Positions 49,634 through 57,517 of a stretch of 64,000 nt of DNA are shown here, piece by piece. The DNA is from Gemmiger gallinarum. GTDB lineage: Bacteria > Bacillota > Clostridia > Oscillospirales > Ruminococcaceae. The notes under the pieces are model-generated. The model worked only from the letters and a program-made list of their open reading frames with translations, did not search any database and was not told the origin of the DNA. Position numbers and translations under genes: made by a program. The stretch spans positions 434,001 to 498,000 of the forward strand of contig NZ_JADCKC010000002.1 in NCBI RefSeq assembly GCF_014982805.1, written 5' to 3'. Position 1 is the stretch's first letter; each line of letters starts with the position of its first letter.

Positions 49634-50449
49634 TCACAACCCTTCGACAAACTTCCTTATCAGCTCATTCACTTCGTCCGGTGCATCGGTGTTGGCATTG
49701 TGTCCGGCTCCGGGAATCCACACCAGCGGGATGCCGGTGTTTTTGTGCCAGGCCTTGTTGTACCGGATGCAGGAACCGGCATGATCCTTCTCTCCGCAGA
49801 TCAGCAGCGCCGGGCAGGGAATCTCGTAGGGAAGGTCAGCTTCCATAGCCTGGGCCAGCATCCGCATCCCATGGCCTGACAGTCTGGCGTATCGTTCCTG
49901 GTCGCCGTCGTAGGTCATCATCATGGCGTGCATCAGGGCCTGTCCATAGGCGGAGGTGGCCACCCCTTTCGACCCGGTTTTGAGCAGGGAATTCCACGGG
50001 TAATGGCGATAGACCGGCTCCATCCGTTTCAGCAGCCACAGTTCGATGCCCGTTACATACTTTCGCTGCAGAGGGGCCGAATCCATGGCCACAAAGCCCT
50101 TCAGCTTCCGGGGAAACAATTCCGCATAGGCTTGTCCCACATAGCCGCCCATAGACTGCCCCACGATCACCGGCTGGCACAGAGCTTCCCGGCAGAGAAT
50201 CTCGTCCAGCCATCTTGCCTTGTCCATCAGGGTGAAGGTCAGCGTGAACGGCCAGGAAGCGGCATGGCCGGGGGCGTCCCATACCAGCAGATTGTATTTT
50301 CCTTCGAAACAGGCAATCTGTTTGTCAAACAGCCGATGGTCAGCGGTCAGCCCCGGCAGAAAAACCAGGGTGATGGCTTCGGGGCCGCAGTCACGATTCA
50401 CCCAGTAATGAATCTTGCCGCAGGGCGTTTCGTAGAGCTTTTCCTGCAT
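49634..50449 (-). CDS. Alpha/beta hydrolase
   Basis: A 271-residue alpha/beta-hydrolase: strand and oxyanion loop LVFLPGLTADHRLFDKQ, LLVWDAPGHAAS, nucleophile elbow VIVGQSMGGYVGQAYA and C-terminal acid/His region LLICGEKDHAGS...PGAGHNANTDAPDEVNELI. It may act as an esterase or acyltransferase; substrate unknown. ATG 50449 has AGGAGG seven bases upstream; the GTG nine bases earlier overlaps it. GC-rich, chromosome-like. Confidence 0.88.
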   Translation of the reverse strand: MQEKLYETPCGKIHYWVNRDCGPEAITLVFLPGLTADHRLFDKQIACFEGKYNLLVWDAPGHAASWPFTLTFTLMDKARWLDEILCREALCQPVIVGQSMGGYVGQAYAELFPRKLKGFVAMDSAPLQRKYVTGIELWLLKRMEPVYRHYPWNSLLKTGSKGVATSAYGQALMHAMMMTYDGDQERYARLSGHGMRMLAQAMEADLPYEIPCPALLICGEKDHAGSCIRYNKAWHKNTGIPLVWIPGAGHNANTDAPDEVNELIRKFVEGL

Positions 50450-50560
50450 GGCTGTCACCTCCTGCGATTTCTGCTTTCATTATACAGCAACCCCGGGGAA
50501 AGCACAGCCTCTTGGAGCAGCATGGACAGCCCCCAGCCTCTGTTTGCACTCACAAAAATC

Positions 50561-50599
50561 AGCGCCGGAATCTGGACACCTTGCACAGATTCCGGCGCT
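50561..50599. repeat. AGCGCCGGAA hairpin repeat, copy 1
   Basis: A perfect 13-bp stem (50561-50573 with 50587-50599) opened by AAAATCAGCGCCGGAA. A closely similar hairpin lies at 50943-50981. Two such units in one gap suggest a dispersed intergenic repeat. Confidence 0.7.
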
Positions 50600-50639
50600 T
50601 TCCTGTGGGCGGGACGCTTTCTCTGCAGTAAGTGCCGTT

Positions 50640-50714
50640 TATGTGGACTTCCACGCCCAGAAGAAGGGACCGGACGGCTGGAAGATCATGGCCAAGGTAT
50701 TTACCGAGGCCTGA
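50640..50714 (+). pseudogene. 3' tail of a lost gene
   Basis: In one frame this reads YVDFHAQKKGPDGWKIMAKV followed by FTEA and a stop. It is GC-rich, with codon choice like the chromosomal genes and unlike its surroundings, and preceded by unrelated sequence. I read it as the end of a gene cut off by a rearrangement at about 50630. Too short to name. Confidence 0.4.
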
Positions 50715-51272
50715 GGCTCCGTCCTTCGATAGGCAAACAGACTTTTCCGCCCTGCGTAGGGGCAGAGAAGTCTTTTGTTTTGTGCAGGCCAGCCTATACA
50801 GGTGGCCGGGAGTATCCACAGGCCGTAACTGCCGATTCAGGCAAGACGAGACAGCTTGACCACCATCTGACCACTTCTTCTTCCCAGCCGGTTCCGTGTA
50901 TTGTTTTTTACGTTCCAACATCCTTTTATAACCATCAAAAACAGCGCCGGAAGTTGTGCACACTACACAATTTTCGGCGCTGTATCATGCTATTTGCCTG
51001 TGCGTCACAGTTCTCCGACCAGACTACTACGTCCAACTGGACTATTGACAACTGATTCCAAATCAGCCAAGCCACTTAAAAATCAATAAAAGCGTTGTTG
51101 CGTTTCTTTTTTGTAGAAGTACCCGATTCAAAAGTCATCTTTTAATTCACACTTGTCGGACCATATAGTTCTTTTCAAAAGGACTATGACAATGTAAGTC
51201 ACTATACACTTAAAACCTGCACTGCGAAATGCGGGGAATAAATTTAAATCACATATCTAATCTAGACAAAAC
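50715..51272. other. Intergenic region with integrase-type repeats and hairpin, no gene
   Basis: Holds TTGACCACC and CTGACCACT (50856-50864, 50867-50875) with the same word and 11-base spacing as the pair beside the truncated tRNA-Arg, and the second AGCGCCGGAA hairpin. The rest, up to the terminator at 51273, is AT-rich without open frames of note. Confidence 0.45.
50943..50981. repeat. AGCGCCGGAA hairpin repeat, copy 2
   Basis: A 16-bp stem (50943-50958 with 50966-50981) with two G-T pairs, opened by AAAAACAGCGCCGGAA like copy 1 at 50561. Confidence 0.7.
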
Positions 51273-51318
51273 AACCCGGCTGGCCAGATGTTATTCTGAA
51301 CACCTGGCCAGCCGGGTT
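51273..51318 (-). terminator. Terminator of the 131-aa membrane protein gene
   Basis: AACCCGGCTGGCCAG (51273-51287) pairs perfectly with CTGGCCAGCCGGGTT (51304-51318); T-rich on both sides, so it may work in both directions. Confidence 0.85.
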
Positions 51319-51344
51319 TATTTGATATTTTCTATAGAGCCGTA

Positions 51345-51740
51345 TTAAAGGACCGATCCTAGCCACATACATCTATCTACCAGCAAGAATACGCCGATTA
51401 TCCAAAGCACAGGCTGCACAAAGTGTCTGCCTGACCCCACCGGCCTTTTGTGCCAATACCGGAACAACCATATATTGATAGCAAGTCCTACGACGATCAC
51501 TGCAATCATTCCGGCGTTTCCAAGCAGTACCAACATTTTATTTTGCTGACCCCACCCATAGCTGAATATACCAAAGGCTGCTCCCCAGATGATCGTCAAT
51601 GGCAGATAGGCACGCAGCACATCTTTCCATTGTCCATGCCACAACAGCCACAGTGGTCCCAACAATATGATATCGTCATTACAGTCCGGTTCCAGCAAAA
51701 TACGGCCAAGTTTGAGCATACGACTATATAAATTTGCCAT
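51345..51740 (-). CDS. 131-aa membrane protein
   Basis: A small protein with three or four hydrophobic segments: YLPLTIIWGAAFGIFSYGW, MLVLLGNAGMIAVIVVGLAINIWL and FVQPVLWIIGVFLLVDRC, after a soluble N-terminus with WLLWHGQWKDVLRAY. The pattern resembles DUF2628-like small membrane proteins, without certainty. ATG 51740 follows AAGGAGG; the in-frame ATG at 51776 has no site. Single gene with its own terminator. Confidence 0.75.
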   Translation of the reverse strand: MANLYSRMLKLGRILLEPDCNDDIILLGPLWLLWHGQWKDVLRAYLPLTIIWGAAFGIFSYGWGQQNKMLVLLGNAGMIAVIVVGLAINIWLFRYWHKRPVGSGRHFVQPVLWIIGVFLLVDRCMWLGSVL

Positions 51741-51880
51741 CGTTTTTCCTCCTTTGTCGAGTCTGATAATCCCCAAGTGTACTTCATCAAATATCTGGAT
51801 TTTGTAAGATAAGGGTGGCCATGTAATAAGCCCTTTTTCCCATCGGGTTCAGTAGCAACAGCCTATGCAGATGTCCTTTC

Positions 51881-52231
51881 TTAAAGCAGCTCTGCAAGGT
51901 ATGTTTCTATATTTGAAGACAATAATTCCCACTTTGGTTTTTCTACTCCATGGGGGGCAGTGTACACAAGTCCATCCTGAAGGAAAATCGGATCGCCATT
52001 GCAGGAGGCAAACACAAACTGCGCATTCAAATACGAATATTCTGCCTGCAACTCGTGAAGTTCCTCAGCTGGGAAAAAGCGGACACTGTTGACTTCCACA
52101 TCGACTGGATTACTCTTTTGATAGAACTCTTTTAACTCGTCTGGTATTCCATTGAGATTTCCATCATATGCAGAAAAGATATTTCGATGATCATACAGAA
52201 CGGCTTTCTCTACAAACTTTGAAAATTCCAT
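51881..52231 (-). CDS. SMI1/KNR4 (SUKH) family immunity-type protein
   Basis: A 116-residue protein: GIPDELKEFYQKSNPVDVEVNSVRFFPAEELHEL matches the SMI1/KNR4 core, and FVFASCNGDPIFLQDGLVYTAPHG is the following strand pair. SUKH proteins are common immunity proteins against nuclease toxins. It lies nine bases after the toxin-like gene in the same direction, so it probably protects the host from that product. Confidence 0.8.
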   Translation of the reverse strand: MEFSKFVEKAVLYDHRNIFSAYDGNLNGIPDELKEFYQKSNPVDVEVNSVRFFPAEELHELQAEYSYLNAQFVFASCNGDPIFLQDGLVYTAPHGVEKPKWELLSSNIETYLAELL

Positions 52232-52240
52232 ATAATCCCC

Positions 52241-53467
52241 TCACACTACAAAAGACGGGTAACATTTTTCAATCGTATAAATCCGAACTTTTTCTGCGAA
52301 GTGCCGCTGATGCACTGAATCCACAACGGAATATGTGATCATGATAATGCCCATGCTCACCGATACAATGATTCCGGACGCGCCTCCACAAAGGCCTTGT
52401 ACCGCTATCGAAACGGCCAAAAGTGACAATGAAAAAAGTGCCTGTTTTCCGACTTGAATCAATGCTTCCTTCGTTGCAATGCCGTGGCGTTTAAGCATAA
52501 CAAACTGATAGGTGGAAAAAACTGCGATAGTCAGTGTGCCGACAACGCCCATGTTAATCATTTTAGAAATATTTTCTGTGATTGTTACGCCGATATTTTC
52601 AAAAGCACCTGCAACTGTTTTTGAAGCTATGTCACCGAGAGTTCTTCCAATGCTATAGCTTACACCAGCCAAAGCACCAGATTCCAATCCGCCCTTCGCA
52701 CCTTCTGCAAAAGCAAGTCTAACAGAATCCGGAGTAACACCCGACTGTGCCAATGTTGTCGCAAATCCGATCGTCATGCCAAGTCCTGCACCGATTGCCA
52801 CCGCAATCCCAATGCCTCGCAGTTCATTCCTAAAGACGCGCTTGGAGTTGGTTTTTTCAAGCATTCGATTTTTATCGGTCACCGGCTTGTCGCTTTCGTT
52901 TTTCCAGTTGCCTCCATGTCCTTCTTCTTTGTGCTGCTGCTTGGTTCTATAGAATTTGATATTGTCGGGGTCTGCTTGCTGCTCCGGGTGATTTGCAACA
53001 TTTTTTTGATGGTGCCCCTCTGCACCACGGATACCTGCTCTAGGATTAACAGTTTTGCCTTCCACAACTTTGACCTTATTTACGATATCTGGACGGTTTT
53101 CCAAGATTTCTTGCTGTTCTGCCGGGCTCCAGTTTTCTGATCCGCTACCGCCCATTTTGATGTCGGCTGCTTCGTAATCCCACGCCAAGGAAACGCCATC
53201 ATTTCGGGCACCCGTATAAGACGGATCCCGGGCTAATCCCTGCGCGACTTTTTCCGCAAGACGTTCACGTTCTGTATTCAATGCGGAAAGGAACTCATTT
53301 AACTGATGATTAAACCCAGTTGTCGTAGCAGCGGTCTGGAAGGAGGTACCAGAAAGAGCGGCAGCCGCCATGCCACCTGTATGGGCAGTGGAAATTTTGC
53401 TTTGATAGGAAAGTGACGGCTGCTGGTAGAAAGTGAGGCTGCGATTTTTCTGAATTGCCGTCAGCAT
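52241..53467 (-). CDS. GHH-motif toxin-like protein with C-terminal membrane region
   Basis: A 408-residue protein. The N-terminal 150 residues are Ser/Thr-rich and helical. Then IRGAEGHHQKNVANHPEQQA (GHH at residues 151-153) and DPDNIKFYRTKQQHKEEGHGG form the motif set of HNH/GHH-type nuclease toxins, where the histidines bind metal. The C-terminal 180 residues contain repeated glycine-rich hydrophobic helices (IGIAVAIGAGLGMTIGFA, ALFSLSLLAVSIAVQGLC, IIVSVSMGIIMITYSVV). A nuclease motif followed by membrane segments is unusual: polymorphic toxins normally end with the toxin domain. ATG 53467 follows GAGGTGAG. Neighbours: SUKH protein after, helical protein before. Confidence 0.7.
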   Translation of the reverse strand: MLTAIQKNRSLTFYQQPSLSYQSKISTAHTGGMAAAALSGTSFQTAATTTGFNHQLNEFLSALNTERERLAEKVAQGLARDPSYTGARNDGVSLAWDYEAADIKMGGSGSENWSPAEQQEILENRPDIVNKVKVVEGKTVNPRAGIRGAEGHHQKNVANHPEQQADPDNIKFYRTKQQHKEEGHGGNWKNESDKPVTDKNRMLEKTNSKRVFRNELRGIGIAVAIGAGLGMTIGFATTLAQSGVTPDSVRLAFAEGAKGGLESGALAGVSYSIGRTLGDIASKTVAGAFENIGVTITENISKMINMGVVGTLTIAVFSTYQFVMLKRHGIATKEALIQVGKQALFSLSLLAVSIAVQGLCGGASGIIVSVSMGIIMITYSVVDSVHQRHFAEKVRIYTIEKCYPSFVV

Positions 53468-53472
53468 ATAAC

Positions 53473-54300
53473 TCACCTCAACTTCCGTTCGCACTCAATA
53501 GAGAATCTGGTAAGCGCAAGTTTGCCCTCATCATCCAGCTTACTAAAAATATAGGAATACACGTGATTGTAGTAAATCAGCGTTTCATTGAACAGGCGGG
53601 ATGCATCATAATTAAAGAGCGTTGCCGATACCAGCGAAAACAATTGGGTCTGGTTCTTGTACTTGCCTTCATTGCTACGGAACTGATTGAAGGCTTTTGC
53701 AAACGAATCCGCTGCCTGTTTGTTATAAGCAACATTTTTCTTGTATTCAAATTCCCGCATTTTGGAACTGATCAAATCTGTATGTTCTTTGGTGAGGGAA
53801 TCATAGGTGTCACTCTGTTCTTTGGTGAAACTTTCTTTATCGATTTTTGCATCAACATCCCCAATTTGGCCCAAAAGTTCATCAAATTCTTTCTTCGACG
53901 AAGTCGTCCGAAGTTTGTCCTTCAGCGTATAAAGCTCCTTCAAGCATTCAGAGTTATGATGCTCGATTTCCTTGCGCTGCTTCTCCGACCTTTCCTGCTG
54001 ATCCTTAGCAATTGCGTTGTAAACAGTATCAAGACGGGACCGATATTCCATAATATCGCCTACAACCGACTCGGTTAAGTCTGCGTTTTCGATATAGAAT
54101 GACAAGGCCACATTTGCTTGATCGACAAAATGAGATCTGTCTGCAAGGGCAGGCAATGTTTCTGCAAGTGTACACAGGTAAGAAAAGTATGCATCGAAAA
54201 CTTCGGCATTATCGGAATTGCGATTAAATGCATTACGACCAACCATCAAGGCTTGGGAAATTTTCCCCGCATTTTTATAAGTATTAAAGAGTTCCAGCAT
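53473..54300 (-). CDS. 275-aa helical protein of the dynamin operon
   Basis: An alpha-helical, charged protein. N-terminal MLELFNTYKNAGKISQALMV and RNSDNAEVFDAYFSYLC resemble tetratricopeptide-like helical pairs. A coiled coil (KDQQERSEKQRKEIEHHNSE...) spans residues about 95-180, and the end (LFNYDASRLFNETLIYYNHVYSYIF) is again helical. No family recognised. It lies between the GTPase and the toxin-like gene with short gaps, so it is likely to bridge them physically or regulate the GTPase. Confidence 0.65.
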   Translation of the reverse strand: MLELFNTYKNAGKISQALMVGRNAFNRNSDNAEVFDAYFSYLCTLAETLPALADRSHFVDQANVALSFYIENADLTESVVGDIMEYRSRLDTVYNAIAKDQQERSEKQRKEIEHHNSECLKELYTLKDKLRTTSSKKEFDELLGQIGDVDAKIDKESFTKEQSDTYDSLTKEHTDLISSKMREFEYKKNVAYNKQAADSFAKAFNQFRSNEGKYKNQTQLFSLVSATLFNYDASRLFNETLIYYNHVYSYIFSKLDDEGKLALTRFSIECERKLR

Positions 54301-54354
54301 TAAATCAACCTCCTTTGGGGCTATCCCACTTGTAAAGATGCGTAAGCCAATATT

Positions 54355-56535
54355 TTACAATGGGATATTGTCGAAAAAATCGGAAAGGTATTTAAGCGTT
54401 GCAATCTTGGTCTGAATTTCATTGATATCGTAACTGTCGACCATTGCTCTCAGGTTTTCAACATAGGCGTTCCATTCGGTGTCCAATTTTTCTGCCGCCT
54501 GATTGAAGGCTCGCTCCGTCTGAGTCCAATACTTTTTGATTCCCTCTCTGTACTTGTCCGCAACATCATTTTCTTCCATTGCTGCAACAATTTTTTTCGC
54601 GACACTTTTCTCCCATCCACCACCAAAAAGCTTTGCAAGTCCTAATCCACCAGCGATAAGAAGTCCGGCCGCAATCCCAACAGGGCCAAAGATGGAAGCA
54701 GTTGCCATACCCGCCAAAATAGATGTACCAATTCCTAAACCTATACCGGCAAACAAAATTGCACCTGAAATCGTGCTGGCAAGGAATGCTCCAAATCCGC
54801 CAATCACCCCCAGCGTTGATAGCGCAGAAGCAAATGCCCAACCCGCATCAAAATCAATATCAAGGTTGCTGTCCTTAAAAGGTTTTTCTATGCTTGCGGA
54901 AAAAGCGTCAACATAGTTTTTGGTTTTTTCAGCAAGAGTTGCGGACTTTGCTTTTAAGATACCTTCACACCGCGATTGAATGGTACTTTGCAAAGAACTG
55001 CCAAACAGTTCAACATCTTCCTTCTTATTTTTTATACCCTTTTCGCGCATCAGTTGAACCAATGTATCAACATTGATCAAGCTGGAAATATAAGTGCTAA
55101 ATTCATTGATAGAATCTTTTTGCAAACGCGAAATTTCATCACGGACATCACATTTCCGCTTATCGTTATCTCGTACCCTTGTAAGTTCGTTAGCTTCAAT
55201 CTCAGACAGCAGGGCCATATACCGTTCACGATCAGCTACAATACCCTCATATTTTTGAATTTCTTTTGTTAGGTTGGGCTTGCGTGAAGCCACATATTTT
55301 CTAACAAACTGTTTTGTCCGCTCATCAATAATTACAGGAAGAACTTCAAGAACCTTTGCCAGCTCTTCATTGAATGGTTCGCAAATATCCGGAATATCAG
55401 TAGTGTACGCAAAGAAACGTGCACGAAGCTCTTCATAACCATCGCCTTGATAGTTATAACCGGATGCCCTTTCTCTCTCTGTCCAGTATCCTTTCGGGAG
55501 CGTTTTCATCAGATTTTTACAACCAACATCGAGGATTTCCGAAAGCTGAGCACGATTACCGTTACTAACGGTATGTGCTTGAGATGCAACGACAAACAGA
55601 TTGGAAAGTGGTTTTAGTTCATTTTGGCCTTGTGCCTCCCAGACCGGCAGTTCACTGATATTGCGCTTGAGATATGTAATATCTTCGATTCTCATAAACC
55701 CGTTTGCCTGGGATAAATAAATAACAACATCTGCTTTTTGTGCAGCAGCAAATGTGATTTCGTCATCACTTTCAGTTTCAGTCCCAAAACCAGGAAGATC
55801 AACAATGTCGCAGGTTTTGAGAATAGGTGCATCGAGAAAGACAACGGCAGACCCGGCTTGCTTATCATAGTGCTCGCCCTGGCGGGTTCCAAAGGAGCGA
55901 AGAATCTCCACTCCACCGGCTGCGATTTTCCATGAACGGCAATACTCTTCATCATAGAGGTGTCGTTCATTCCACATATTTTCACTGCCCAAATGATTTG
56001 CAAACACCCAGGCCTCTTCCTCAATAAAGGATGGACGATCCGAAATGTGCTTGATGTAAACCGCAATAGAAGTCGTAGGTGTCCAAGAAGTAGGCATTTT
56101 GTCGCTTCCGACCAGAGCATTAATTAAAGTACTTTTGCCGGTATCTGACCGCCCAACAATGGCCACTTTTGGTTTTACAAGATTCCCATTGATACCAGCA
56201 CTCAGATCATCAACATACGCTTTTCTTTGCTCTTCTGGCAAGTCTATCTGCTTGAGCGCATTGCCGATGTATTCGCTCAGTGTGCCTTTGGTGAAATCAG
56301 CCTTTTTCCATGTATCTTCTACCTTCAGCGGCTTTGGTATAGGCTTTGTCCACCCTGTAAGTTCTTCGTATGTAGCACCGGTCTTTTCAAGAATCCGTTG
56401 AATAATCTGAAATGGAATACTGTCCGGATCTTTTTCCCAGCGAGAAATATTGGATTGTTCAACACCAATCAACTCTGCAAAGGCAGTCTGAGTTTTAATT
56501 TTCAACTTGTCCTCACGGAAAGATTTTAGATCCAT
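54355..56535 (-). CDS. HTH-dynamin-like GTPase with membrane hairpin
   Basis: A 726-residue fusion. Residues 1-65 are an XRE-type helix-turn-helix (TAFAELIGVEQSNISRWEKDPDSIP). A dynamin-like GTPase domain follows: P-loop VAIVGRSDTGKSTLINAL (128-136), switch Thr region SWTPTTSIAV, G3 DIVDLPGFGTET at about 240. Long helices with coiled coil (430-550) come next, then a glycine-rich membrane segment at about 566-645 (GVIGGFGAFLASTISGAILF...), and a helical tail. Bacterial dynamins remodel membranes, and several protect against phage-induced lysis. The fused DNA-binding domain suggests that it represses its own promoter, where twin operators lie. AAAGGAGG precedes the start. Confidence 0.85.
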   Translation of the reverse strand: MDLKSFREDKLKIKTQTAFAELIGVEQSNISRWEKDPDSIPFQIIQRILEKTGATYEELTGWTKPIPKPLKVEDTWKKADFTKGTLSEYIGNALKQIDLPEEQRKAYVDDLSAGINGNLVKPKVAIVGRSDTGKSTLINALVGSDKMPTSWTPTTSIAVYIKHISDRPSFIEEEAWVFANHLGSENMWNERHLYDEEYCRSWKIAAGGVEILRSFGTRQGEHYDKQAGSAVVFLDAPILKTCDIVDLPGFGTETESDDEITFAAAQKADVVIYLSQANGFMRIEDITYLKRNISELPVWEAQGQNELKPLSNLFVVASQAHTVSNGNRAQLSEILDVGCKNLMKTLPKGYWTERERASGYNYQGDGYEELRARFFAYTTDIPDICEPFNEELAKVLEVLPVIIDERTKQFVRKYVASRKPNLTKEIQKYEGIVADRERYMALLSEIEANELTRVRDNDKRKCDVRDEISRLQKDSINEFSTYISSLINVDTLVQLMREKGIKNKKEDVELFGSSLQSTIQSRCEGILKAKSATLAEKTKNYVDAFSASIEKPFKDSNLDIDFDAGWAFASALSTLGVIGGFGAFLASTISGAILFAGIGLGIGTSILAGMATASIFGPVGIAAGLLIAGGLGLAKLFGGGWEKSVAKKIVAAMEENDVADKYREGIKKYWTQTERAFNQAAEKLDTEWNAYVENLRAMVDSYDINEIQTKIATLKYLSDFFDNIPL

Positions 56536-56566
56536 AAAAACGCCTCCTTTAAGATTTTACGACTAC

Positions 56567-56595
56567 ATTTTACCGTTACGCTCCCCATCTGTCAA
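56567..56595 (-). promoter_or_regulatory. Promoter of the HTH-dynamin operon
   Basis: Minus-strand TTGACA (56595-56590), 17-base spacer and TAAAAT (56572-56567), about 30 bases before the start codon. Confidence 0.8.
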
Positions 56596-56600
56596 TAGAT

Positions 56601-56639
56601 TTATGCAAATTCGCATAAAATAATTATGCAAATTTGCAT
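56601..56639. promoter_or_regulatory. Twin operators ATGCAAATTYGCAT
   Basis: TTATGCAAATTCGCATAA (56601-56618) and the perfect palindrome ATGCAAATTTGCAT (56626-56639) have centres 23 bases apart, just upstream of the -35 box. They fit an XRE-type repressor, most simply the HTH domain of the GTPase itself. Confidence 0.75.
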
Positions 56640-57297
56640 TTCGTCTTTTCTACCAGAGCTTATCTCATTATCTTCCTGCTCTTCGACAGCTGCTTTTTCT
56701 ATTCGTGAACTATATAAGTACGTATAGACAGAACTAGCCTCCAAAACAAGGAATCAAGCCTCCTGCAACACTGAAAGAGTGCAACACAATCTTGCCATAC
56801 TGATACTGCGGAAAATTATCCATTGTTTCCCGCTACATAAAACTGGCTAGCATCCTACAAAATATTGACCGGGAGGCTTTATCTTTTTTCACTCTCTGCT
56901 TGATATACAGCGTTTGTGTCCCCTGTTAGGAAATATGTTATCTCTTATCCATTTTCGCTTACTCAGTTCCATGTAGACAACAACCATTTTATGTTAACGC
57001 CATTCTGCTACTTCCATCCAGAGTCCAACGTTTTGTAGACATGCTTTTTTCTGATCTGTTCACCATTGTTACAAAACTCTATTCTATGGTATAAGTTAAT
57101 TCTTAACTCATTGCCCACTAGGTTGTTTCTTGCCGACTAATGTACAAGCTCGTATCACGACCACAAACAGTCGGCATAACACTCGGGCACGGTAGTGATG
57201 TGCCGAAAAGCGCTGTTGCGAGTAATGTGTACACAACCATACTTTCAGATTCTATTTAAGATAGCTTTTTAGCGTGTGCATTTTATAGGGGAAATAG
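56640..57297. other. AT-rich intergenic region, no gene seen
   Basis: About 660 bases with stops in all frames. AAGCCTCC (56756-56763) and GGAGGCTT (56872-56879) are complementary and the latter is followed by TATCTTTTTT, so a structured RNA with a terminator-like 3' end is possible but weakly supported. Confidence 0.4.
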
Positions 57298-57326
57298 TTC
57301 CAGCCGTGATTGCTTTTTGATATAAT
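57298..57326 (+). promoter_or_regulatory. Promoter of the glycosylation cluster
   Basis: Consensus TATAAT at 57321-57326 with a weak -35 TTCCAG (57298-57303) at 17 bases. About 190 bases of untranslated leader follow before the first start. Confidence 0.55.
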
Positions 57327-57517
57327 TAGTTATATATAAAGTGCCTTTCGGATATACGTCTATCACTTGATTAAATACTTTTTAGAAAATTTTACTTCCA
57401 ACCAGAACAAAAATTCTATTAAGGAAATACACGTCCTTATTTTGGGGATATTGCATCTACAATCCAGCGACAAATGAAAGATAGCTGTGTGCATTTCTTT
57501 GGAAAGATGTGGGCATC

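Noticed and set aside
51013-51019. CTCCGAC near 51.0 kb as the far attachment site of the tRNA-Arg element
   Set aside because: A seven-base match to the anticodon loop is too short, and flanking bases do not match.
56756-56890. A structured small RNA with terminator
   Set aside because: Only eight complementary bases over a 108-base loop support it; too weak to list as an RNA gene.
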